Positions 8,315 through 16,586 of a DNA stretch of 64,000 nucleotides are shown piece by piece. The notes beneath the pieces were generated by a model. That model did no database searches and had not been told where the DNA came from. It worked only from the letters and a program-made list of their open reading frames with translations. Source of the DNA: Litorilituus sp. (lineage in GTDB: Bacteria > Pseudomonadota > Gammaproteobacteria > Enterobacterales > Alteromonadaceae); NCBI GenBank assembly GCA_030754235.1, contig JASMAS010000044.1, positions 1-64,000 of the forward strand, read 5' to 3'. The position numbers and the translations under genes are program-made. Numbering within the stretch: the first letter of the stretch is position 1; each line of letters begins with the position of its first letter.

Positions 8315-9109
8315 ATGCAATCACATATAGATATTAAGCCAATTCATGCTTTCTCAGACAATTATATATGGGCAATAACGCAGTTTGGCAATCAAAATAT
8401 TGTTTTGGTTGATCCCGGCGATGCTGATGTTTGTATTGATTACATAAAAAAATACCCATGTAAACTTTGTGCTATTTTAGTGACACATCATCATGAGGAC
8501 CATGTCGGTGGTATTACTAAATTAATTAAATATTGCCAACAACAACAGTGGCCAATCACTGTATATGGCCCAGCTAATGAGACTATACCTTATTGCGATG
8601 TGAAGCTAAGCGAAGGTGATAGTGTTTCTTTAAATGAATTTAAAATTAACTTTAACATCATTGATTTACCCGGGCATACCAAAGGGCATATTGCTTATTA
8701 CGGTGAAAATATTCTTTTTTGTGGTGATACCTTATTTTCTGGTGGATGCGGCCGAATTTTCGAAGGCACTCCAGAGCAAATGTATAACTCACTTAACAAG
8801 CTTGCTCAGCTAGCTGACAATACAAAAGTATATTGCGCTCATGAATATACCCAGGCAAATTTAGCGTTTGCTGCGGTTGTTGATAACGAAAATGCTGACT
8901 TGGAAACTTATCAAAAAGAAGTCGTTAACAAACGAAAAAATGGGCTTAGTACTATTCCAACCAACATAGCGCAAGAAAAACGCATTAATCCTTTTTTTCG
9001 CTGTGATACTGAGGTTATTCAACGCAATGCTCAACGGTTTTCTCAAAATACTAATCTAAGCTCCCTTGAAACCTTCACCGCAATACGACGCTGGAAAGAC
9101 CAGTTTTAA
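8315..9109 (+). CDS. gloB: Hydroxyacylglutathione hydrolase (glyoxalase II)
   Basis: GloB hydrolyses S-D-lactoylglutathione to D-lactate and glutathione, completing methylglyoxal detoxification. The 264-aa protein has the metallo-beta-lactamase signature THHHEDHVGG at residues 57-66, DLPGHTKGHIAYY, the bridging-aspartate motif FCGDTLFSGGCGRIFEGT and CAHEYTQANLAFA. The C-terminal glutathione-binding segment (NPFFRCDTEVI) ends in the typical FTAIRRWKDQF. Length agrees with E. coli GloB (251 aa). Confidence 0.96.
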   Translation: MQSHIDIKPIHAFSDNYIWAITQFGNQNIVLVDPGDADVCIDYIKKYPCKLCAILVTHHHEDHVGGITKLIKYCQQQQWPITVYGPANETIPYCDVKLSEGDSVSLNEFKINFNIIDLPGHTKGHIAYYGENILFCGDTLFSGGCGRIFEGTPEQMYNSLNKLAQLADNTKVYCAHEYTQANLAFAAVVDNENADLETYQKEVVNKRKNGLSTIPTNIAQEKRINPFFRCDTEVIQRNAQRFSQNTNLSSLETFTAIRRWKDQF

Positions 9110-9191
9110 CGTGATAACCTTATTTATCCTTTATTGGCAATTATTGTCAGTTGTTACTGTGTCTCAGTTATTTTAGCTATCTTGGTTTCTC

Positions 9192-10829
9192 ATGAAAAAA
9201 ATACTTCTTCCTGCATTACTCGTATTTAGTGGTTGTCAGATCACTACAACTCCCACAACAAAGGTAAATGAAAGCAACCAAGATTTTCACACCATTGCCA
9301 GTGCGAGTGAAATAAACCAAGCTTTACTAACCGATGAGAGTATTGATGTTATTCACCCTGTTGAAGATGTTGATTTTTCCTTAAAAAACAAAACATTTAA
9401 AAACACCAACGATGTGTGGCAACGTATTCGAGACCAATTAAGTTTTGATGTACCACAAAATAACCGCGTTGTTGTACAACGTAATTGGTATGCAAAGAAC
9501 CCTAATTATTTAAATCGTGTTGCCAAGCGAGCAGAGCCTTTCCTCTTTTATATTGTCGAAGAGCTTGAAAAAAACAATGTGCCAGTAGAGCTAGCATTGT
9601 TGCCTATTGTTGAAAGTGCCTTTGACCCTTTTGCATACTCTCACGGTAGAGCTTCAGGCATGTGGCAGTTTGTTCCTGGCACAGGTCAACGCTTTGGCAT
9701 GAAGCAAAACTGGTGGTATGACGGCCGTCGAGATGTTATTGCATCGACCCAAGGCGCTATTAAATACATGAAGTATTTACATAAATTTTTTGATGGTGAT
9801 TGGCTACTGGCATTAGCAGCATACAACTCAGGTGAAGGCCGTGTTCAACGTGCTGTTCGCACTAATAAGCGTAGTGGTAAAAACACTGACTTTTGGGCAT
9901 TAAGCCTACCTAAAGAAACAAAAGCATATGTGCCTAAACTGCTTGCCTTGGTTGATATTATTAAGCGTCCTAAAGATTTTGAGTTATCTTTGTATGAAAT
10001 AGCCAATGAAGCGGTGATCACTGAGGTAGATATAAAATCACAACTTGATTTAGCTAAAGCCGCAAGTTTAGCTGATTTAACATTAGCTGAATTACAACGA
10101 CTCAATCCTGGTTTTAATCGCTGGTCGACGGATCCTGATGGTCCTCACCGTTTACTATTGCCCAAACATAAAGTAGAAAAATTCGAGCAAGAATTAGACA
10201 AATTAGCCACGAAAGATCGTTTAGCTTGGCAACGCTATCAAATTAAAAACGGGGATAATTTAGGGTTTATTGCCAAAAAATTTCATACCAGCATCGATTT
10301 AATTCGCCAAGTAAATAATATTAATGGTAATCAAATTCGTGCGGGCAAACATTTATTAATCCCTGTTGCAGCAAAGTCTTTAGATAGCTATATTTTATCT
10401 CAAGAGCAACGTATCGCTAAAAAACAAGCGAAGAATCAAGTTGGCTTTAAAGTAATTCATACCGTAGTGTCAGGTGATAATCTATGGGATCTTGGTCAGC
10501 ACTATAAAGTCAGCAGTCATAAAATTGCAAAATGGAACGGTTTTGCGCCAAGAGATACATTAAAGCTAGGTCAAAAACTAGTTATCTGGCAAAAACCTAG
10601 CGCTACAGATAAACGTTCAACAACAGCTAAAACGACTGCAGGTGTTGAACAAGCCATAATGCGCAATATTACTTATAAGGTGCGACGTGGTGACTCATTT
10701 GCCCGCATTGCTGATAAGTTTAATGTCCGTATTAGTGATATTGAGCGTTGGAATAGCTTAAGTAGAAATAAATACTTACAACCAGGGCAAAGGCTAAAAC
10801 TTTCTGTCGATGTCACCAATAACATCTAA
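9192..10829 (+). CDS. mltD: Membrane-bound lytic murein transglycosylase D
   Basis: MltD cleaves the MurNAc-GlcNAc bond of peptidoglycan to give 1,6-anhydro ends. The 545-aa precursor starts with a lipoprotein signal (LLPALLVFSGC, lipid Cys15), so it should be an outer-membrane lipoprotein. The SLT domain holds catalytic Glu141 in LLPIVESAFDPFAYSHGRASGMWQFVPGTGQRFG and LALAAYNSGEGRVQRA. Three LysM peptidoglycan-binding repeats follow, at about residues 345-390 (IKNGDNLGFIAKKF), 425-468 (VVSGDNLWDLGQHY) and 497-540 (VRRGDSFARIADKF). E. coli MltD has two LysM repeats, so this one has an extra unit. It follows gloB by 82 bases. Confidence 0.95.
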   Translation: MKKILLPALLVFSGCQITTTPTTKVNESNQDFHTIASASEINQALLTDESIDVIHPVEDVDFSLKNKTFKNTNDVWQRIRDQLSFDVPQNNRVVVQRNWYAKNPNYLNRVAKRAEPFLFYIVEELEKNNVPVELALLPIVESAFDPFAYSHGRASGMWQFVPGTGQRFGMKQNWWYDGRRDVIASTQGAIKYMKYLHKFFDGDWLLALAAYNSGEGRVQRAVRTNKRSGKNTDFWALSLPKETKAYVPKLLALVDIIKRPKDFELSLYEIANEAVITEVDIKSQLDLAKAASLADLTLAELQRLNPGFNRWSTDPDGPHRLLLPKHKVEKFEQELDKLATKDRLAWQRYQIKNGDNLGFIAKKFHTSIDLIRQVNNINGNQIRAGKHLLIPVAAKSLDSYILSQEQRIAKKQAKNQVGFKVIHTVVSGDNLWDLGQHYKVSSHKIAKWNGFAPRDTLKLGQKLVIWQKPSATDKRSTTAKTTAGVEQAIMRNITYKVRRGDSFARIADKFNVRISDIERWNSLSRNKYLQPGQRLKLSVDVTNNI

Positions 10830-10856
10830 AAAATGCATGAATATATGAATATATGA

Positions 10857-10906
10857 TTAGCGAGTTGCGAAGCTTGAGACCCCCTATGTTCTTCGTACTC
10901 CGCTAA
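10857..10906. repeat. Imperfect hairpin between convergent mltD and lipoprotein gene
   Basis: TTAGCG (10857-10862) pairs with CGCTAA (10901-10906), AG with CT at 10898-10899, and CGAAG (10868-10872) with CTTCG (10891-10895), leaving an 18-base loop. There is no T-run, so it may stabilise transcript ends or act as a weak bidirectional terminator. Two ATATATG words at 10841-10855 precede it. Confidence 0.4.
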
Positions 10907-10921
10907 AATCAAGCCAGTTCT

Positions 10922-11401
10922 TTAGAACCTTTTACTATCAAAATCGATAAAAACTGTTTGCTCGGATACTTTGTCGTCTGCCCTCACTTTTATATCCAGC
11001 CATAATCGCCAAGTCATAACCTCTTGTGTACAGCTTACAAGCATGGTTTCTGCTTTTTTTACCTTTGGGTGAGGCGCCTCATTAAAAAATATGGGGATTT
11101 TACCCATAAACATAGTTGCTCCCTCAATATAACTATCAATGCTCAGTAATTTCACTTTTTTATCAAGAGTTAAAAGCTGTACTTGTATTTGAAAAGGTAG
11201 CTCTGTTTTTAGCTTCCCTTGTTCTGTTAAACCTGAAAAAAGAACGCTAAACTTTCCTAATTCACTATCAATTTCACAATGACTTTGTGATGAAAGACAC
11301 AAAAAATTAGCTTTTTTTTCAATTTGAGAAGTTTTTGTTTCGGCGGGTTTGCAAGCTAGCATATTGAAAACACAAATGAGAAGAATAATAACTTTGAACA
11401 T
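10922..11401 (-). CDS. Unrecognised predicted lipoprotein
   Basis: I do not recognise this protein. The ATG at 11401 is preferred to the ATG at 11434 because MFKVIILLICVFNMLAC is then a compact lipoprotein signal with its lipid cysteine at residue 17. The longer form would add 11 mostly polar residues before the signal. The mature part (about 140 aa) is beta-rich, with three further cysteines (LCLSSQSHC and VSC) that could form disulphides in the periplasm, and a segment FMGKIPIFFNEAP. It is divergent from the FNR-paralogue gene beside the cbb3 oxidase cluster, which hints at a respiration link but proves none. Confidence 0.7.
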   Translation of the reverse strand: MFKVIILLICVFNMLACKPAETKTSQIEKKANFLCLSSQSHCEIDSELGKFSVLFSGLTEQGKLKTELPFQIQVQLLTLDKKVKLLSIDSYIEGATMFMGKIPIFFNEAPHPKVKKAETMLVSCTQEVMTWRLWLDIKVRADDKVSEQTVFIDFDSKRF

Positions 11402-11496
11402 TTTTAATTTTTTATAAACGCTAGTAATTGTCATTGCTAGCAGAGTCCCTTAGAATATATGGTATTTATTACTGAACGATATGCTAACAATTTATA

Positions 11497-12267
11497 ATGA
11501 CTGTGCCTAGTAAATCTCTTGTGAAATCAAAGAATGTAAAGACTTCCTCCACGAAAAAACAAAGCAGCACTAAATTTGTTGAGTGCGATGATTGTTCAAT
11601 GAACTCAGTGTGCCAGCCAGTAACTACGGCTAACCAATCTTTTAATTTATCCGAAAGTTATTTGAAAAAGCGTATAGCCAGCAAAAATGGTTATATTTTG
11701 TTCTGTCAAGACGCGCCGATAACAGATATTTACGCGGTTAGCTCTGGCACGTTCAAGTTATGTCAAAAAACAGATGATGGCGAAGAAAATATAATCGGCT
11801 TACGCTTCCCTGGTGAGCTCATCGGTGAAGATGCTTTATACTTAAAAACATATAATTACACAGCGGTTGCTATAGGTAATAGCTCTGTTTGTAAAGTTTC
11901 GGTTGAGCAAATGACCTCTTGTGGAAAGCTTGTTCCAGAAGTTCAACAAAACCTCATCGAGTTATTAAGCAGACAAAGCTATGTTCGACAACGAAATTTC
12001 CAAGCCTATATAGGAAAAAAATCGGCTGATAGCTTATTAGCTGCATTTTTATTAAATATCATCGAAAGAAATACTGATTATACTGGTAGTGATGACAGCA
12101 TAGAACTTCCTCTTAGTCGTAATGATGTTGCCAACTTTTTAGGTTTACGTCGCGAAACATTGAGTCGTGTGTTTTCAAAATTTCAAAAAGAGCAACTTAT
12201 TCAAGTAGATGGAAAAAGTATACAATTAGTTGCACTAGCAAGATTAAATCAACTAGCTGATTTTTAA
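11497..12267 (+). CDS. Crp/FNR-family regulator with Fe-S cysteines (FNR paralogue)
   Basis: This 256-aa protein keeps the FNR sensor cysteines with FNR spacing: Cys30, Cys33 and Cys39 (CDDCSMNSVC) plus Cys132 (SSVCKV). It therefore probably carries an oxygen-labile 4Fe-4S cluster. The cyclic-nucleotide-type beta-roll (SGTFKLCQKTDDGEENIIGLRFPGELIGEDAL) is followed by the helix-turn-helix LSRNDVANFLGLRRETLSRVFSKFQKE. Its recognition helix keeps the E..SR residues with which FNR reads TTGAT half-sites. It differs from fnr at 20133 across the roll and has a longer serine- and lysine-rich N-terminus. It lies just upstream of ccoN in the same direction, with FNR-like boxes between. Confidence 0.88.
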   Translation: MTVPSKSLVKSKNVKTSSTKKQSSTKFVECDDCSMNSVCQPVTTANQSFNLSESYLKKRIASKNGYILFCQDAPITDIYAVSSGTFKLCQKTDDGEENIIGLRFPGELIGEDALYLKTYNYTAVAIGNSSVCKVSVEQMTSCGKLVPEVQQNLIELLSRQSYVRQRNFQAYIGKKSADSLLAAFLLNIIERNTDYTGSDDSIELPLSRNDVANFLGLRRETLSRVFSKFQKEQLIQVDGKSIQLVALARLNQLADF

Positions 12268-12343
12268 TTAGCAAGCGCTTTACTTACCTGAACAGCCCTT
12301 ATACGTTTTAACCTTATAAGCCTTGTGGATAATCTATTTAAAC

Positions 12344-12357
12344 TTGATCTAGGTCAA
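12344..12357. promoter_or_regulatory. FNR box upstream of ccoN (site 1)
   Basis: TTGATCTAGGTCAA matches the FNR consensus TTGAT-N4-ATCAA at 9 of 10 positions. It lies about 215 bases before ccoN, in the 303-base gap after the FNR-paralogue gene. Confidence 0.65.
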
Positions 12358-12376
12358 ATTTAAACATCCTCAACTG

Positions 12377-12390
12377 TTGATTTATATCAT
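12377..12390. promoter_or_regulatory. FNR box upstream of ccoN (site 2)
   Basis: TTGATTTATATCAT matches TTGAT-N4-ATCAA at 9 of 10 positions. Its centre is 33 bases from that of site 1, close to three helical turns. Confidence 0.6.
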
Positions 12391-12438
12391 ACGCAAAGGG
12401 TAGAATTGCCTTGTATATGGAGCATTTAGCTTGAATTT

Positions 12439-12452
12439 GTGACATATATCAA
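12439..12452. promoter_or_regulatory. Weak FNR-like site upstream of ccoN (site 3)
   Basis: GTGACATATATCAA has one perfect ATCAA half-site and a 3/5 left half. It is included because it lies in the same control region. No convincing -35/-10 pair was found next to it. Confidence 0.3.
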
Positions 12453-12570
12453 CGTCACTTGACGAACAAACAAGAATAGGTCAAAAAACGCTCATTTTTT
12501 TGCAGATTTTGTATTAAATGTAACAGTATAAAACCATTCTTCTTAATAATAACACTGCGGAATCTAAAAC

Positions 12571-13995
12571 ATGACTCAAAGTAATACGTCAGCAGTAGAC
12601 TACAACTTCGACGTTGTACGTCAATTTACTGTGATGACTGTAATCTGGGGGATCGTTGGTACACTCGTTGGTGTACTTATCGCGGCTCAATTAATTTGGC
12701 CTGCGTTAAACTTTGACACACCTTGGTTAACCTATTCTCGTCTTCGCCCACTACACACCAATGCAGTAATTTTTGCCTTTGGTACAAGTGCTTTATTTGC
12801 AACATCGTACTACGTTGTACAACGTACATGCCAAACTAGGCTGTTTGGTGGTAAATTAGCTTCATTTACCTTCTGGGGCTGGCAAGCTGTCATTTTATCT
12901 GCGGCTATTTCTTTACCATTGGGTTATAGCACATCAAAAGAATATGCAGAGTTAGAGTGGCCAATTGATATTCTTATCACTGTTGTTTGGGTTTCATACG
13001 CCATTGTATTTTTTGGTACACTAATCAAACGCAAAACTTCACATATTTATGTGGCTAATTGGTTCTTCGGTGGCTTCATCATTACTGTTGCCGTATTACA
13101 CCTTGGTAACTCGATGGCTGTCCCTGTATCAGCAATGAAATCATACTCGCTTTATTCAGGCGCTATTGATGCTATGATGCAGTGGTGGTATGGACATAAT
13201 GCTGTTGGTTTCTTATTAACCGCTGGTTTCCTCGGCATGATGTACTACTTTGTTCCTAAACAAGCAGAGCGTCCTGTATACTCTTACCGTTTGTCAATTG
13301 TCCACTTTTGGGCATTAGTTTCCTTGTATATTTGGGCTGGTCCACATCATCTACATTACACAGCCTTACCTGATTGGGCTCAATCAGTAGGTATGATTAT
13401 GTCTATCGTATTATTCCTTCCTTCATGGGGTGGTATGATCAACGGTATCATGACACTTTCCGGTGCTTGGCATAAACTTCGTCATGACCCTATTCTACGT
13501 TTCTTAATTGTTTCATTATCTTTCTATGGTATGTCTACCTTTGAGGGACCTATGATGGCAATTAAATCAGTAAATGCTTTATCTCATTACACTGACTGGA
13601 CTGTTGGTCATGTTCACTCTGGTGCTTTAGGTTGGGTTGCCATGGTATCAATTGGTGCTTTATATCACTTGATTCCAGTCTTATTTAACCAAGGTCGTAT
13701 GTATAGTATTCGTTTAATTAACATCCACTTCTGGATGCACACAGCAGGTATTGTTCTTTATATCGTTGCAATGTGGATTTCAGGTGTAATGCAAGGTTTG
13801 ATGTGGCGTGCAGTAAACAGTGACGGTACATTGACTTACAGCTTTGTAGAAAGCTTAACAGCATCTTACCCGTTCTACTTCATCCGTTTCTTAGGTGGTG
13901 TTCTGGTTGTAGCTGGCTTCGTCTTAATGGCTTACAACATGTTTAAAACAATTGGCGCTAAAGACGGAAGTCTTAAAGCTGTTGAAGAAGCTTAA
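12571..13995 (+). CDS. ccoN: Cytochrome c oxidase cbb3-type, subunit I
   Basis: CcoN is the catalytic haem-copper subunit of the high-affinity cbb3 oxidase and reduces oxygen at haem b3-CuB in the inner membrane. The 474-aa polytopic protein has the haem b histidine region [17 protein letters not shown], the metal-site [26 protein letters not shown], the CuB histidine pair [18 protein letters not shown], and [16 protein letters not shown] and [12 protein letters not shown] in the later helices. Length is standard. ccoO starts 10 bases after the stop with its own AAGGAG. Confidence 0.97.
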   Translation: MTQSNTSAVDYNFDVVRQFTVMTVIWGIVGTLVGVLIAAQLIWPALNFDTPWLTYSRLRPLHTNAVIFAFGTSALFATSYYVVQRTCQTRLFGGKLASFTFWGWQAVILSAAISLPLGYSTSKEYAELEWPIDILITVVWVSYAIVFFGTLIKRKTSHIYVANWFFGGFIITVAVLHLGNSMAVPVSAMKSYSLYSGAIDAMMQWWYGHNAVGFLLTAGFLGMMYYFVPKQAERPVYSYRLSIVHFWALVSLYIWAGPHHLHYTALPDWAQSVGMIMSIVLFLPSWGGMINGIMTLSGAWHKLRHDPILRFLIVSLSFYGMSTFEGPMMAIKSVNALSHYTDWTVGHVHSGALGWVAMVSIGALYHLIPVLFNQGRMYSIRLINIHFWMHTAGIVLYIVAMWISGVMQGLMWRAVNSDGTLTYSFVESLTASYPFYFIRFLGGVLVVAGFVLMAYNMFKTIGAKDGSLKAVEEA

Positions 13996-14005
13996 GGAGC
14001 ACGAC

Positions 14006-14650
14006 ATGCAAAATAAACATGAAACCGTTGAGAAAAATGTTGGCTTGTTCTTTCTTATCACAGTACTGGCAATTAGTATTGGTGGCTTAGTAGAAATAAC
14101 ACCATTATTCTTCCAAAAAGAAACAACGACACCTGTCGATAATTTAAAGCCTTATACCGCCCTACAAATGGAAGGTCGCGATATTTATATTCGTGAAGGC
14201 TGTAGTAACTGTCATAGCCAAATGATTCGTCCATTTAGAGCGGAAACTGAGCGCTATGGTCACTACAGTGTTGCTGGTGAGCACGTTTGGGAACATCCTT
14301 TTTTATGGGGTTCTAAACGTACTGGCCCTGATTTAGCTCGTGTTGGTGGTCGTTACAGTGATGATTGGCATATTGCCCACTTAATTGATCCTCGTTCTGT
14401 GGTACCAGAGTCAAATATGCCATCTTATAAATGGTTAGCTGAAACTAGCCTTGATGGTGAGTTAACAGGTAAAAAGCTTGAGACCTTTAATTGGTTAACA
14501 CGTAATCGCTCTCACAAAGACGAAAATGGCAAAGCAATAAAACTTTATTCTGATGAAGAAATTGCAGGTGCTAAAGATGCGGTCAACGGTAAAACTGAAA
14601 TGGATGCCTTGGTTGCTTACTTGCAATCACTTGGGCATGCATTGAAGTAA
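14006..14650 (+). CDS. ccoO: Cytochrome c oxidase cbb3-type, subunit II
   Basis: CcoO is a membrane-anchored monohaem cytochrome c that passes electrons to CcoN. The start is ATG 14006, 7 bases after AAGGAG (13994-13999); the longer open frame from 13952 overlaps ccoN and is not used. One N-terminal membrane helix (about residues 12-30) precedes the haem motif CSNCH at Cys66-His70. [49 protein letters not shown] is the highly conserved CcoO core, and SNMPSYKWL carries the axial methionine. The 214-aa length is normal. Confidence 0.97.
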   Translation: MQNKHETVEKNVGLFFLITVLAISIGGLVEITPLFFQKETTTPVDNLKPYTALQMEGRDIYIREGCSNCHSQMIRPFRAETERYGHYSVAGEHVWEHPFLWGSKRTGPDLARVGGRYSDDWHIAHLIDPRSVVPESNMPSYKWLAETSLDGELTGKKLETFNWLTRNRSHKDENGKAIKLYSDEEIAGAKDAVNGKTEMDALVAYLQSLGHALK

Positions 14651-14658
14651 GCTGACCC

Positions 14659-14859
14659 ATGGATTACGGAACACTAAGAGGGTTTTTTGCCCTCCTAATA
14701 TTGGCTTTATTTATTATTATTGTAGTTTGGTCATTTTCTAAAAAACGTAAATCATCTTTTGATGATATTGCCAATTCAATTTTAGAAGATGAGCAAGAGC
14801 AAAATAACAAAAGCCATCTTGAAACAGATAGCAAACAGGAGACTAATAATAATGTCTAG
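14659..14859 (+). CDS. ccoQ: Cytochrome c oxidase cbb3-type, small subunit CcoQ
   Basis: This 66-aa protein has one membrane helix (GFFALLILALFIIIVVWSF, about residues 8-26) followed by KKRKSSFDDIANSIL and a hydrophilic tail. It is the FixQ/CcoQ pattern between ccoO and ccoP. CcoQ stabilises the oxidase complex. Its last eight bases overlap the start of ccoP, implying translational coupling. Confidence 0.92.
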   Translation: MDYGTLRGFFALLILALFIIIVVWSFSKKRKSSFDDIANSILEDEQEQNNKSHLETDSKQETNNNV

Positions 14860-15889
14860 CTTCTGGAATATATGGGTTTGGGTTCTTACCCTCGGCTCGC
14901 TAGTAGGTTGTTTAATTCTACTACGCTGGTGCTTAAAGAACTTTGCAGGCGTTAAAGAAGGTGAGTCTATGGGACATAGCTTTGACGGCATTGAAGAATT
15001 AAATAATCCACTGCCAAGTTGGTGGAGCACCTTCTTTTTATTAACCATTATTTGGGCATTTATCTATATTGCCATGTATGGTTTAGGTAGCTGGTCCGGT
15101 TTACTCGGCTGGAAAAGCTCAAACCAAGGTATTTTAAATTTAGCCGAGTCTAAAGCTAAAACGTCAAAGTATTTACATAAAGAGTCTGGAATTTTAGTAC
15201 AGTATGACCGAGAAGTTGCTCAAGCAGATGAAAAATACGGTCCAATTTTTAAAGCTTATGCCGCACGTAGTATTGAAGACTTAGCTAGCGCTAAAAAGGT
15301 TGACATTGACTTTGACACCAAAGGCGAACTAACCGAACAACAAAGCGCTTTGTTGCAAGCAAAAGAAGCGCTTAAAGTAGGTCAACGTTTATTTATTCAA
15401 AACTGTGCCCAATGTCATGGCTCAGATGCTCGAGGTACCACTGGATTCCCCGATCTAACTGATGATGATTGGTTATATGGAGGCTCACCAGAAGCAATAA
15501 AAGAAACCTTGCTTGAAGGAAGAAAAGCCAATGGAATGATGGCTTGGGAAGGAGCATTAGGCGAACAAGGTGTGAAAGAAGTTGCCGCTTATGTTATCAG
15601 TTTAAGTGGTCGCTCTGTAAATCCTGACTTAGCCAAAGCGGGCAAAACTAAGTTTGGTATGTGTGCCGGTTGTCATGGCCCCGATGGACAAGGTAGTTTG
15701 GCTCTAGGTTTACCTATGGGTGCACCAAACCTTTCTGATAATATATGGTTATATGGTGGCACTCAACGCGCTATTGAAGCGTCAGTAAGAAATGGTCGTG
15801 CTGGTGTCATGCCACCATGGAAAGATATTTTAGGTGAAGATAAAGTACACGTAATTAGTGCTTATGTTTACTCTCTTTCACAAAACTAA
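14852..15889 (+). CDS. ccoP: Cytochrome c oxidase cbb3-type, subunit III (dihaem)
   Basis: CcoP is the dihaem cytochrome c subunit that receives electrons from soluble cytochromes. The ATG at 14852 is chosen because CAGGAG precedes it and MSSFWNIWVWVLTLG is the usual CcoP N-terminus; the frame extension to 14789 lies inside ccoQ. Two membrane helices occupy about residues 5-26 and 58-80, separated by HSFDGIEELNNPLPSWW. Haem motifs CAQCH (about residue 185) and CAGCH (about 270) follow, with axial methionines in the NGMMAWEG and AGVMPPWKD segments. The length of 345 aa is on the long side of normal. Confidence 0.96.
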   Translation: MSSFWNIWVWVLTLGSLVGCLILLRWCLKNFAGVKEGESMGHSFDGIEELNNPLPSWWSTFFLLTIIWAFIYIAMYGLGSWSGLLGWKSSNQGILNLAESKAKTSKYLHKESGILVQYDREVAQADEKYGPIFKAYAARSIEDLASAKKVDIDFDTKGELTEQQSALLQAKEALKVGQRLFIQNCAQCHGSDARGTTGFPDLTDDDWLYGGSPEAIKETLLEGRKANGMMAWEGALGEQGVKEVAAYVISLSGRSVNPDLAKAGKTKFGMCAGCHGPDGQGSLALGLPMGAPNLSDNIWLYGGTQRAIEASVRNGRAGVMPPWKDILGEDKVHVISAYVYSLSQN

Positions 15890-15916
15890 TATCAAGATTG
15901 GTTTTTATATTTAACC

Positions 15917-15930
15917 TTGATTGAAAACAA
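15917..15930. promoter_or_regulatory. FNR-like 14-mer between ccoP and ccoH
   Basis: TTGATTGAAAACAA matches TTGAT-N4-ATCAA at 9 of 10 positions. The identical 14-mer recurs 5 kb away, upstream of uspE. Here it lies just before the ccoP terminator, so its role is uncertain. Confidence 0.35.
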
Positions 15931-15934
15931 ATCT

Positions 15935-15971
15935 AAAAGGCCAGTTAACTCATTGTTAAATGGCCTTTTTT
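15935..15971 (+). terminator. Intrinsic terminator after ccoNOQP
   Basis: AAAAGGCCAGTTAAC pairs with GTTAAATGGCCTTTT across a short CTCATT-type loop, with one unpaired A, followed by a T-run. It marks the end of the ccoNOQP transcript and leaves ccoH-ccoI-ccoS as a second unit. Confidence 0.85.
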
Positions 15972-16064
15972 ATTATACCTACCTCACTAACAAAACTAGC
16001 TCAATGCCAAGAAAAAAGCTATAATACTGTCAATTTATTTTACTTTGACTGTTTGGTTATTTTT

Positions 16065-16559
16065 ATGAAATCATCTTGGTATCGTGAGCCATGGGCTTGG
16101 TTAGTGTTTATTCTTCCTTTATCTGCTGTTGTTGCCGGCATTACCACTGTTATCATAGCAAATACAAATCCAGACACTTTAGTTGTTGGTGATTATTACA
16201 AAAAAGGTAAAGCCATTAATTTAGAAGTTTCTAAAGTAAAAATGGCACAAAAGTTAGGGATGCGCTTTGCTTTACAGTTAATAAATGGCGAGTTAATCAT
16301 CAAACCTACAGGTATAGAAAAGGTTTTTCCTGTACTTAATATTCAGTTCTTTCATCCGACACTAGCAGAGAAAGACTTTAATTTAGCACTGACTGCCGAT
16401 GGTAATGGTTACTTCAGATATCAATTTGATAAGGCTGTTTCAGGAAAATGGAAAATAACTATCACGCCATTTGAAAATACGTGGAAAATTCAAGAAACGA
16501 TTAGCTTACCGCAAGCTAAATTTATTGACATTATTCCTGATCCAACAAAAGCACAATAA
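16065..16559 (+). CDS. ccoH: cbb3 oxidase assembly protein, FixH/CcoH family
   Basis: This 164-aa protein has one N-terminal membrane helix (WAWLVFILPLSAVVAGITTVIIA) and a periplasmic beta-rich domain containing the FixH signature VVGDYYKKGKAINLE. CcoH/FixH assists assembly and stability of the cbb3 oxidase. ATG 16065 gives the correct family N-terminus MKSSWYREPWAWL. The in-frame extension back to 15960 starts inside the ccoP terminator and is rejected. The usual ccoG is absent from between ccoP and ccoH. The copper ATPase follows after 27 bases. Confidence 0.9.
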   Translation: MKSSWYREPWAWLVFILPLSAVVAGITTVIIANTNPDTLVVGDYYKKGKAINLEVSKVKMAQKLGMRFALQLINGELIIKPTGIEKVFPVLNIQFFHPTLAEKDFNLALTADGNGYFRYQFDKAVSGKWKITITPFENTWKIQETISLPQAKFIDIIPDPTKAQ

Positions 16560-16586
16560 TAACCTTTAATAATCACAACGGTATCT

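Noticed and set aside
15960-16064. Upstream extension of ccoH (36 codons)
   Set aside because: It begins inside the T-run of the ccoP terminator and encodes no conserved residues. The family N-terminus starts at 16065.
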